A DNA stretch of 64,000 nucleotides. Source: Paracoccus fistulariae (GTDB lineage: Bacteria > Pseudomonadota > Alphaproteobacteria > Rhodobacterales > Rhodobacteraceae). This document shows positions 56,601 through 64,000 of this stretch, one piece after another (positions within the stretch are counted from its first letter, which is position 1; each line of letters starts with the position of its first letter). The DNA lies in the NCBI RefSeq assembly GCF_028553785.1, contig NZ_CP067136.1, positions 2,602,501-2,666,500 of the forward strand, in the 5' to 3' direction. The translations under genes and the position numbers were made by a program. The notes beneath the pieces were generated by a model that was not told where the DNA came from, did not search any database, and worked only from the letters and a program-made list of their open reading frames with translations.

Positions 56601-56991
56601 TGAGGGCCGGGTCTTCATCTCAATCAAGGATATGGACAAGACGGCCGAAATGGCGGCTGCCGCCCGCGATCTGGTGCAGATGGGGTTCCAGATCGTCGCC
56701 ACCAGCGGCACGGCTGATTTCCTGTCAGGCGCGGGCGTCGGGTCCGAGCGTGTGAACAAGGTCTATGAGGGCCGCCCGAATATCGTCGACCGCCTGAAAA
56801 ACGGTGAAATCGCGATGGTTCTGAACACGACCGAAGGCGCACAGGCCATCACCGACTCGCGCGAGATCCGGGCGGTGGCGCTGTATGACAAGATCCCCTA
56901 TTTCACCACCGCCGCAGGCAGCATTGCTGCGGTTGCGGCGATCAAGTCGCGGGAAGAGGGTGAGGTCGGGGTCCGCAGCCTGCAAGCCTGA
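53653..56991 (+). CDS. carB: Carbamoyl-phosphate synthase large subunit
   Basis: 1112 residues from the ATG at 53653; the open frame extends upstream but without similarity. Two ATP-grasp halves: the first starts [23 protein letters not shown], the second [23 protein letters not shown] near residue 580, each with [19 protein letters not shown] loops and [10 protein letters not shown] or [10 protein letters not shown] metal sites. The C-terminal allosteric domain ([15 protein letters not shown]) is present. It is about 40 residues longer than E. coli CarB, mostly between the halves. Makes carbamoyl phosphate for arginine and pyrimidines. carA is not adjacent. Confidence 0.97.
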   Translation: MPKRTDIKSILIIGAGPIVIGQACEFDYSGAQACKALREEGYRVILVNSNPATIMTDPEMADATYIEPITPEIVEKIIAKERPDALLPTMGGQTGLNTALALADAGVLNRYGVELIGAQRSAIEMAEDRKLFREAMDRIGLENPRATIVSAPKHANGKYDVSAGVALAMEALEDIGLPAIIRPAFTLGGTGGGVAYNRDDYERIVRSGLDASPVAQVLVDESLLGWKEYEMEVVRDRADNAIIVCSIENVDPMGVHTGDSITVAPALTLTDREYQIMRNGSIAVLREIGVETGGSNVQWAINPADGRMVVIEMNPRVSRSSALASKATGFPIAKIAAKLAVGYTLDELDNDITKVTPASFEPSIDYVVTKIPRFAFEKFPGSKPELTTAMKSVGEVMAIGRSFHESLQKALTSMENGLTGLDEIAIPGAADEGKPAVIKALSKATPDRLRVIAEAMRFGLSDDEIQRITHFDPWFLSRLREIVDAEMQVRDAGLPLDAEGLRRLKMMGFTDARLAHLTGQEETAIRAARRAHDLHPVFKRIDTCAAEFEAQTPYMYSTYEAPAMGEVECEARPSNAKKVVILGGGPNRIGQGIEFDYCCCHACFALTEAGYETIMVNCNPETVSTDYDTSDRLYFEPLTLEHVLEILRVEKENGTLHGVIVQFGGQTPLKLANALEEEGIPILGTTPDAIDLAEDRERFQKLLNDLGLKQPINGIAHSDDQAIAIAEKIGFPLVIRPSYVLGGRAMEIVRDMDHLRRYITEAVSVSGKNPVLLDSYLTGAIEVDVDALCDGETVHVAGIMEHIEEAGVHSGDSACSLPPHTLDAATITELKRQTEAMARALQVKGLMNVQFALKDGAIYVLEVNPRASRTVPFVAKATDSAIASIAARLMAGEPMANFPARDPYPEGVGPEDDLPFADPLTLADPNTPWFSVKEAVMPFARFPGVDTLLGPEMRSTGEVMGWDRNFPRAFLKAQLGAGTNLPHEGRVFISIKDMDKTAEMAAAARDLVQMGFQIVATSGTADFLSGAGVGSERVNKVYEGRPNIVDRLKNGEIAMVLNTTEGAQAITDSREIRAVALYDKIPYFTTAAGSIAAVAAIKSREEGEVGVRSLQA

Positions 56992-57013
56992 ACGAACGAT
57001 CGGCGAAGCGTCT

Positions 57014-57088
57014 GTAGGGTGCGTGCTTGCACGCACCTTTCGCAAAGCTGGTTCCGCGCGCCAAGGTGCGTGTGAACACGCACCCTAC
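57014..57088. repeat. Nested palindromic repeat (two hairpins inside an inverted repeat)
   Basis: Two hairpins, GGTGCGTGCTTGCACGCACC (57018-57037) and GGTGCGTGTGAACACGCACC (57065-57084), each have perfect 9-bp arms and a 2-nt loop. They are framed by GTAGGGTGCGTG at 57014 and CACGCACCCTAC ending at 57088, so the whole 75-nt unit is also an inverted repeat. The structure is like a REP/BIME-type intergenic repeat. It sits 23 nt after the carB stop and may end or stabilise that transcript. Confidence 0.75.
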
Positions 57089-57114
57089 GGGTTGGGTCGG
57101 ATTGGCCATCGAAA

Positions 57115-57150
57115 AACCCCTCCGCGGCCGGGTATGGCTGCGGAGGGGTT
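57115..57150 (-). terminator. Rho-independent terminator of the msrB-msrA operon
   Basis: AACCCCTCCGC pairs with GCGGAGGGGTT in a perfect 11-bp stem with a 14-nt loop. On the minus strand the stem runs into TTTTTC, 25 nt beyond the msrA stop. It may also block read-through from carB in the other direction. Confidence 0.8.
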
Positions 57151-57174
57151 GGTTGTCCTGTGAATTTCTGCCTG

Positions 57175-57684
57175 TCAGGTCGTCACTTCACGCTTTGGCA
57201 GCACCCAGTCGGGGCGGGGGAAGTGGCAGGTGTAGCCATTCGGAAAGCGCTCCAGATAATCCTGATGCTCGGGCTCGGCCTCCCAGAAATCGCCCACAGG
57301 CTCCAGTTCGGTGACCACACGGCCCGGCCAGATGCCTGATGCGTTCACATCCGCGATCGTGTCCTCGGCCACCTGCTTCTGCTCGTCATCGACATAGTAG
57401 ATGGCCGAGCGATAGCTGGCGCCGCGGTCGTTGCCTTGTCGGTTCAGCGTTGTCGGATCGTGGATCTGGAAGAAGAACTCCAGCAGTTTCCGATAGCTGA
57501 TGATCGCTGGATCATAATTGATCTCGATGGCCTCGGCATGGTTGCCGTGATTGCGATAGGTCGCATTGGGGTGGCTGTCATCGCCGGAATAGCCGACGCG
57601 GGTCGAACTCACACCCGGCAGGCGCCGGATCAGATCCTGCATGCCCCAGAAACATCCGCCGGCCAGTACTGCACGATGGGTCAT
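57175..57684 (-). CDS. msrA: Peptide-methionine (S)-S-oxide reductase
   Basis: 169 residues from the ATG at 57684. The catalytic Cys is in [13 protein letters not shown] (residue about 11), followed by [13 protein letters not shown], the substrate-pocket [11 protein letters not shown], and [20 protein letters not shown] with SYRSAIYY. No signal peptide. Reduces the S-epimer of methionine sulfoxide. It starts one nt after the msrB stop, so the pair is one operon handling both epimers. The C-terminus lacks an obvious pair of resolving Cys. Confidence 0.95.
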   Translation of the reverse strand: MTHRAVLAGGCFWGMQDLIRRLPGVSSTRVGYSGDDSHPNATYRNHGNHAEAIEINYDPAIISYRKLLEFFFQIHDPTTLNRQGNDRGASYRSAIYYVDDEQKQVAEDTIADVNASGIWPGRVVTELEPVGDFWEAEPEHQDYLERFPNGYTCHFPRPDWVLPKREVTT

Positions 57685-57685
57685 C

Positions 57686-58126
57686 TTAGGCTCCTTCCAC
57701 CTGATCGATATAATCGCCATAGCCCTCGGCCTGCATCTGGTCCAAAGGCACGAAGCGCAGCGAGGCCGAGTTGATGCAATAGCGCAGGCCGCCCGCATCC
57801 GCAGGCCCGTCCGGGAAGACATGGCCCAGATGGCTGTCGCCATGTTTCGAGCGGACCTCGGTGCGCACCATGCCGAACGAGGCGTCACGATGCTCGGTCA
57901 CATTACCGTCGATGGGCTTGGTAAAGGCGGGCCAGCCGCAGCCGGAATTATACTTTGCCGAAGAGGCGAACAGAGGCTCGCCCGAGACGATATCGACATA
58001 GAGTCCCGGCTCGAAATGGTGGTCATATTCGCCGGTAAAGGCGCGCTCGGTGCCGTTTTCCTGCGTGACGCGGAACTGTTCGGGCGTCAGCCGGTCAAGG
58101 GCATCCTGCGATTTCTGATAGGCCAT
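57686..58126 (-). CDS. msrB: Peptide-methionine (R)-S-oxide reductase (zinc-free type)
   Basis: 146 residues from the ATG at 58126, which has GGAGAAG upstream. Conserved [17 protein letters not shown] near residue 60, [14 protein letters not shown] near 101, and the catalytic Cys in [14 protein letters not shown] near 120. The two CxxC zinc motifs of many MsrB proteins are absent ([11 protein letters not shown] and RSKHGDSH at those positions), while a Cys in SGCGWP can act in recycling. This is the non-zinc subtype. Repairs the R-epimer of methionine sulfoxide. Confidence 0.95.
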   Translation of the reverse strand: MAYQKSQDALDRLTPEQFRVTQENGTERAFTGEYDHHFEPGLYVDIVSGEPLFASSAKYNSGCGWPAFTKPIDGNVTEHRDASFGMVRTEVRSKHGDSHLGHVFPDGPADAGGLRYCINSASLRFVPLDQMQAEGYGDYIDQVEGA

Positions 58127-58188
58127 GATCTTCTCCACTTGTCGGATCGTCACGGCCTATATGGGGATGCGGATGCCCGGCGAAAAGG

Positions 58189-59157
58189 TCACCCGAGGTC
58201 AAGCCTTTCGCGCGCGGCCGCATATTCATCAGCCAGTTGATCGATGCGTTCGGCCGCCGGGGTGATGCCCTTGACCGCGCCGATGCCCTGACCCGATCCC
58301 CAGATCGTGCTCCAGGCCTTGGGCTTTGACGATCCCTGGCCGAAATTCATGCTGCTGGCATCGGCTGTGGCCAGTTGATCGGGGTCAAGCCCGGCATTGC
58401 GGATCGAGGGCGCCAGATAATTGCCCGACACACCGGTGAACAGCGACGAGGTCACGATATCCATGGCGTCGGAATCGACGATCATCTGCTTGTAATCCTG
58501 CGGCGCATTCGCCTCGGCCGTGGCGATGAAGGGGCTGCCGATATAGGCCAGATCCGCCCCCATTGCCTGCGCCGCCAGAACCGCGCCGCCGGTGGCGATA
58601 GAGCCTGACAGCAGCAGCGGGCCATCGAACCATTCGCGGATCTCCTGCACCAGTGCGAAGGGGGATTGCGGACCGGCATGGCCGCCGGCACCGGCTGCGA
58701 CGGCGATCAGGCCATCGGCGCCTTTCTCGATCGCCTTTCTGGCAAAGACATTGTTGATGATGTCATGCAGCGCGATCCCGCCGCAATCATGGGCAGCGGC
58801 ATTCACCTCGGTCCGCGCGCCCAGCGAGGTGATCCAGATCGGAACCTTGTGGCGGTGGCAGATCTCAAGATCCCGTTCCAGACGGGCATTGCTGCGGTGA
58901 ACGATCTGGTTGACGGCGAAAGGCGCTGCCGGCCGGTCGGGATTTTCCTGATTATGGCGGTCCAGCTCTTCGTTGATGCGGGTCAGCCAGGCTTCCAGCT
59001 GGATCGGCTCACCATCCTTTTCGCGGGCGTTCAGGGCCGGAAAGCTGCCCACGATCCCGGCCTTGCACTGGGCGATGACCAGTTCGGGGCCCGAGACGAT
59101 GAACATGGGCGAGGCCATGACGGGAATACGCAGATTTTGCAGAATTGGCGGCAGCAT
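58189..59157 (-). CDS. NAD(P)H-dependent flavin oxidoreductase / nitronate monooxygenase family
   Basis: 322 residues. FMN-binding TIM barrel with IPVMASPMFIVSGPELVIAQ at the N-terminus, GIVGSFPALNAR, APFAVNQIVHRSNARLERDL, GADGLIAVAAGAGGHAGPQS near residue 150 (the phosphate-binding glycine region with the His), and LLSGSIATGGAVLAAQAMGA near 196. Oxidises alkyl nitronates or reduces quinone-like substrates in characterised relatives; the exact activity here is open. Single gene, 62 nt after the msrB start in the same orientation, so possibly co-transcribed. Confidence 0.87.
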   Translation of the reverse strand: MLPPILQNLRIPVMASPMFIVSGPELVIAQCKAGIVGSFPALNAREKDGEPIQLEAWLTRINEELDRHNQENPDRPAAPFAVNQIVHRSNARLERDLEICHRHKVPIWITSLGARTEVNAAAHDCGGIALHDIINNVFARKAIEKGADGLIAVAAGAGGHAGPQSPFALVQEIREWFDGPLLLSGSIATGGAVLAAQAMGADLAYIGSPFIATAEANAPQDYKQMIVDSDAMDIVTSSLFTGVSGNYLAPSIRNAGLDPDQLATADASSMNFGQGSSKPKAWSTIWGSGQGIGAVKGITPAAERIDQLADEYAAARERLDLG

Positions 59158-59286
59158 GAGTGGTTCCTCCCTTTAGGCGTTAACCGAATATGCGGAGCGC
59201 GTCCTGATGGGGCAAGTACTGACGCGGGGGCATTGCATCGCCGGAAATGCCGGGTAACGTAGGGTCATTATCCCACATCGGAGAGA

Positions 59287-60192
59287 ATGATGACCGCCGC
59301 CCGCCTGTTGACCATGTCCGCCAGTCTGTCCCTGATCGCGCTGAGCGCCAGCGCCGAAGAGGCCTCGCGCATCGCCGTGATGTCGGCCTTTCCGCCCGAA
59401 TGGGTCAGCCTGCAGCAGGATCTGCAGGGCGCCGAGACGCAAAAGATCAACGGGGTCGAATTCATCACCGGCGAGTTGGGCGGCAAGGATGTGGTGCTGT
59501 TCCTGTCCGGTGTGTCGATGGTGAATGCGGCCATGACGACGCAGCTTGCGCTGGATCATTTCAAGATCGACTCCATCGTCTTTTCCGGCATCGCAGGCGG
59601 GGTCGATCCGTCGCTGAATATCGGCGATGTGGTCGTGGCCCAGCAATGGGGCCAGTATCTGGAAACCGTCATGGGACGCGAGACGGATGAGGGCTTTGTC
59701 ATTCCCGGCTTTCTGGAATCGCCCTTTCAGAATTACGGCATGATCTTCACCCGGGCCAGCACGGTGGCCTCGGACCGGGGCGATGCGGAAACCCATTTCT
59801 GGTTCCAGTCGGATCCGAAGCTGCTTGAGGTGGCGAAAGACGTCGCCGCCGAGGTCAAGCTGGCCGAATGCAATGCCGAAAATTCCTGCCTCTCAAAGCC
59901 GCCGCAGATCCGCGTCGGCGGCAATGGCGTTTCGGGATCCTCCTTCGTCGATAACGCCGGCCTGCGCGAATGGATATTCGACACGTTCGAAGCTCAGGTC
60001 GTCGACATGGAATCGGCAGGCGTTGCGCAGGTGGCCTGGGCCAATCAGGTGCCCTTCATTGCCTTCCGGTCGCTGTCCGATCTGGCCGGGGGCGGGGATG
60101 GCGAGAATGAGATGGGCGTCTTCATGTCGCTGGCCTCGACCAATTCGGCCGAGGTGGTCAAGGCCTTTCTGGCCGCGCTGCCCGAGGAATAG
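59287..60192 (+). CDS. Exported 5'-methylthioadenosine/S-adenosylhomocysteine nucleosidase-like protein
   Basis: 301 residues. The N-terminus is a Sec signal peptide, TAARLLTMSASLSLIALSAS before AEEAS, so the enzyme acts in the periplasm, unlike the usual cytosolic MtnN. Nucleosidase features follow: RIAVMSAFPPEW, VVLFLSGVSMVNAAMTTQLA, FSGIAGGVDPSLNIGDVVVA, GNGVSGSSFVDN, VVDMESAGVAQVAW with the catalytic Glu, and AFRSLSDLAGG with the Asp. About 70 residues longer than E. coli MTAN, partly an insert with two Cys (ECNAENSCLS). Convergent with the DUF692 gene. Confidence 0.87.
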   Translation: MMTAARLLTMSASLSLIALSASAEEASRIAVMSAFPPEWVSLQQDLQGAETQKINGVEFITGELGGKDVVLFLSGVSMVNAAMTTQLALDHFKIDSIVFSGIAGGVDPSLNIGDVVVAQQWGQYLETVMGRETDEGFVIPGFLESPFQNYGMIFTRASTVASDRGDAETHFWFQSDPKLLEVAKDVAAEVKLAECNAENSCLSKPPQIRVGGNGVSGSSFVDNAGLREWIFDTFEAQVVDMESAGVAQVAWANQVPFIAFRSLSDLAGGGDGENEMGVFMSLASTNSAEVVKAFLAALPEE

Positions 60193-60195
60193 GGT

Positions 60196-61653
60196 CTAGC
60201 TTGCCCGGGGTCCGGGGGTGAAATCCGATGGGCTGAAACTGTCGGGCAGCAACTCGATCTCCCAGGCAGGGGGGCCGGGGAACGCATCGGGCATCGTGGC
60301 TATGGCAAGGGCCTCGAAGACCGGGGTCGGATTGCCGGGGAAGCTGACGACCTGCGGCTTCCCCTGACGCACGATCCGCATGAAGGCCAGATCGTAGCTG
60401 ACAAGCGACAGCAGCCAGGGATCGTCCTCGCCCTGCCGGATCAGGTAATCGGCGAAACTTTCGGCCTCCAGCGGCGCGAAAAGCCGGGGCGCCTCTGCGG
60501 TGTGGAACTGCGACAGCAGCCCGTCCACGCTTTCCCCGTCGCGCAACAGCAGATAGCGTAGCGTGCGCGGCATCGCGCGCACCAGGATCGAGCCGCGAAA
60601 GCTGCGGGCCAGACGGGCATAAAGCTTTAGCGCCGGGGCATCCTTGGGCCAGGGGTGCTGCGCAGGGTCATCCTGCCAGACCGCGCGGGTGGCGCCGTCT
60701 TCCCATTCCGCAGGGGTCTGCGCGGGTTCCGGCCGGGGCCGGTCCGGCACGTCCCGCAGCGGCGGGGCGTCCGAGAGGCTTCGGCCCGCCTGCTGCCAGA
60801 TCTCTCGCAGGGCATCCACGGTGCGGTCCAGATCTTCGGCGGGCATGCGTTCCAGAAAGGTGTCATAGACCTCGAAATTCAGCGCGCCCAGATTGGGCAG
60901 GCTCTGCACGATTTCGCGCGACATCGCGGCCAGATCCTCGGGCATCGTGCCGGAATGGGAATCCAGCCAGTAGCCATCCATCTCTTGTCCGCCCGCAAGA
61001 TGGATTTCCCAGACATGGTCCAGCGGGATCTGGGACAGGAAATCAGACATGCTGATCCGCCCGTTCCTGTCATTGCAATAGATGTTATGCAGATCCAGCA
61101 GGATGCCGCATCCCGTCTGCCGGACGATCTGCGCGACGAACTCTCCGTCGGGCATTTCAAAGTGCTTGCGGGCGAAATAGGCAACGCCGGTTTCAATCGC
61201 GACCGGGCGGCCGACGCCCTTTGCGAAACGGCGGATATTGTCGCAGACGACTGCCACGCCCTCGTCGGTTTGCAGCGGCGGCAGCAGGAAACCGGCCGCC
61301 TTATGCGGCGTGCCCGCGACCGACAGATGTTCGCTGACCCAAGGGCTGTCCAGCCGCCGCGCCACATCCTGCAGCAGCGCCAGTTGCGCCGGATGGGGCT
61401 TGCGCGTGCCGCCGATGGGCATGCCGACCGAATGGACCAGCTTGCGCTGCGGCAGATCGGCGAACATCTGAATCGCCGGGCTATATTCGAAATAAGGGCC
61501 ATCGAAGGGATCGTCGGCCAGCCACAGGGTCTGCGGCTCTATCTCCAGCACATCAAGGGCATCGGGACGGCGCTTGAGAAAGGGCCCAAGCGCCGTCGAA
61601 AAGATCATGCCGATCCCAAGCTTCGGAGCCTGGAAAGCGGCCGTATCAGCCAC
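60196..61653 (-). CDS. DUF692 (MNIO) enzyme fused to a partner-like C-terminal domain
   Basis: 485 residues with a GTG start at 61653 that overlaps the end of the upstream gene by 8 nt (GTGGCTGA). Residues about 10-290 are the DUF692 TIM barrel (relatives: MbnB, TglH, BufB). Candidate metal ligands are His74 in VHSVG, Glu108-His109 in WVSEHL, Glu154 in IETGVAYF, Asp187/His189/Asn190 in LLDLHN, His218 in EIHLAG, Asp231/His233 in DSHS, and Glu261 in NFEVYD. A Pro-rich linker (300-340) leads to residues 340-485. There LYARLARSFRG and FADYLIRQGEDDPWLLSLVS resemble the BufC/MbnC-type partner usually encoded separately. Probably modifies the coupled Cys-rich protein. Confidence 0.82.
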   Translation of the reverse strand: MADTAAFQAPKLGIGMIFSTALGPFLKRRPDALDVLEIEPQTLWLADDPFDGPYFEYSPAIQMFADLPQRKLVHSVGMPIGGTRKPHPAQLALLQDVARRLDSPWVSEHLSVAGTPHKAAGFLLPPLQTDEGVAVVCDNIRRFAKGVGRPVAIETGVAYFARKHFEMPDGEFVAQIVRQTGCGILLDLHNIYCNDRNGRISMSDFLSQIPLDHVWEIHLAGGQEMDGYWLDSHSGTMPEDLAAMSREIVQSLPNLGALNFEVYDTFLERMPAEDLDRTVDALREIWQQAGRSLSDAPPLRDVPDRPRPEPAQTPAEWEDGATRAVWQDDPAQHPWPKDAPALKLYARLARSFRGSILVRAMPRTLRYLLLRDGESVDGLLSQFHTAEAPRLFAPLEAESFADYLIRQGEDDPWLLSLVSYDLAFMRIVRQGKPQVVSFPGNPTPVFEALAIATMPDAFPGPPAWEIELLPDSFSPSDFTPGPRAS

Positions 61654-62086
61654 GGAGTCCGACGCCTTCGCGAATGGATCCCATCATTTCGTTGATCTTC
61701 AGCCTTTCATCCAGAACCAGCACCCGTTCCAGCCGGAAGCGGAAATCGCAACCCGTCGCGCAGGCGGTATGGCCGGTCAATCTCGCGACCCTGTCGATGG
61801 CGTCAAAGACATTGTCCAGCTTGCCAGCGCTGTCGGGGTTGAGATCGACCTCGACCACCTTGCGGCCCTTGCCGATCCCCTTGGATGGCACGGCGAAATC
61901 GCTGCGGAAATCCTTCTGGAAGACGATTTCGCGCTGCAATTCGAACAGGATATCGTGGCCCGAACAGCAGGCCTGACAGCCCAGATGTTCCAGAACGCTG
62001 CCGACTGCTTTCTTGAGACTTCCAATATCGGCCGCAACACTTGCCGGAAGGGAAACCCGAACCGGGTTATTCTCCTTATTAATCAT
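61646..62086 (-). CDS. Duplicated Cys/His-motif protein, candidate substrate of the DUF692 enzyme
   Basis: 146 residues; AGGAGG sits 7 nt before the ATG at 62086. No family recognised. Residues 11-60 and 80-129 align without gaps (14 of 50 identical by eye). Each copy has a short motif: GCQACCSGHD (36-45) and GHTACATGCD (105-114), followed by F-x-L-x-R. The outer Cys and His are swapped between copies, so each offers C/H-x2-C-x3-H/C. Five Cys and three His in total, no signal peptide. The gene overlaps the DUF692 start, which suggests it is the modified substrate or a metal-binding partner. A stand-alone regulatory or metal-sensing role is an alternative. Confidence 0.75.
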   Translation of the reverse strand: MINKENNPVRVSLPASVAADIGSLKKAVGSVLEHLGCQACCSGHDILFELQREIVFQKDFRSDFAVPSKGIGKGRKVVEVDLNPDSAGKLDNVFDAIDRVARLTGHTACATGCDFRFRLERVLVLDERLKINEMMGSIREGVGLRG

Positions 62087-62134
62087 AACAAGACCTCCTG
62101 AGTCGTATGAGGGAAGCGAAAGGAAGTCTCTTTC

Positions 62135-62162
62135 TTATAACATGCCTCTCTTGTTCGAACAA
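62135..62162 (-). promoter_or_regulatory. Putative promoter with palindrome before the DUF692 operon
   Basis: On the minus strand TTGTTC and TTATAA are separated by 16 nt, about 50 nt before the ATG at 62086. The -35-like box is half of a perfect 12-bp palindrome, TTGTTCGAACAA (62151-62162), which could be an operator. The region is clearly more AT-rich than its surroundings. Box assignment is by eye. Confidence 0.45.
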
Positions 62163-62200
62163 TTTAGTTCGTTATGGGCCTGCATCGCGCAATAAAAGAA

Positions 62201-62224
62201 AAAGCCCCGGCGGACCGGGGCTTT
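62201..62224 (-). terminator. Rho-independent terminator of clpB
   Basis: AAAGCCCCGG CGGA CCGGGGCTTT is a perfect 10-bp stem with a 4-nt loop. On the minus strand it follows the clpB stop by 24 nt and ends in TTTTTCTTTT. Confidence 0.9.
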
Positions 62225-62248
62225 CGTGACCTGTGTAGAGATGGCTGA

Positions 62249-64000
<1,752 letters not shown>

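Noticed and set aside
57014..57088. Paired hairpins considered as a CRISPR or attachment site
   Set aside because: Only two units, palindromic and not spacer-separated repeats; no cas gene or integrase nearby.

Overview
The window is GC-rich and densely packed with genes using alphaproteobacterial gene orders. A Paracoccus-like member of the Rhodobacterales is the best guess. The strongest clues are a cytochrome c1 with a very long acidic Ala/Glu-rich insertion (a known trait of Paracoccus), a PstA with a long N-terminal extension, a CTTG-N17-CCTATAT heat-shock promoter before dnaK, and the EPS gene set. No rRNA, tRNA, CRISPR array, intact insertion sequence or prophage was seen. Organism assignment is inference from gene content.

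Layout. 1-12 kb is accessory uptake and catabolism: the end of a polyamine-type ABC importer with a divergent TetR regulator; a GMC oxidoreductase with an AroE-like dehydrogenase and an AraC regulator; a second AraC and a MarR regulator; a TAXI-type TRAP transporter with a DUF1850 protein; and an exported intradiol ring-cleavage dioxygenase. 12-15.5 kb is the thiamine importer thiBPQ behind a TPP riboswitch. 15.6-21 kb holds mutS-aroC and a BCCT transporter. 21.1-27.2 kb is the Pho regulon cluster pstSCAB-phoU-phoB behind a PHO box. 27.2-36 kb holds a PfkB kinase, the cytochrome bc1 operon petABC, radC, and dnaK-dnaJ.

36-47.3 kb is a surface-polysaccharide region: an ABC-2 export permease, cysQ, kdsB, galU, galE, two tandem paralogous glycosyltransferases, a Core-2/I-branching-type glycosyltransferase, a two-domain sulfotransferase-like protein and a phosphohexomutase. 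CysQ removes PAP, the by-product of sulfotransferases, so the set is consistent with a sulfated polysaccharide. 47.4-57 kb carries arfB, a NUDIX hydrolase, a PiT phosphate transporter, pncA-pncB, an SLC13 transporter and carB. 57-60.2 kb holds msrB-msrA, a nitronate monooxygenase-like protein and an exported MTA/SAH nucleosidase.

The most unusual locus is 60.2-62.2 kb. A DUF692 (MNIO, multinuclear iron oxidase) domain fused to a second domain is translationally coupled to a 146-residue protein. That protein is an ungapped 50-residue tandem duplication around C/H-x2-C-x3-H/C motifs in which Cys and His are swapped between copies. DUF692 enzymes usually modify Cys of ribosomal peptides, so this looks like a candidate RiPP or metal-handling system with an unusual substrate. 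The window ends inside clpB.
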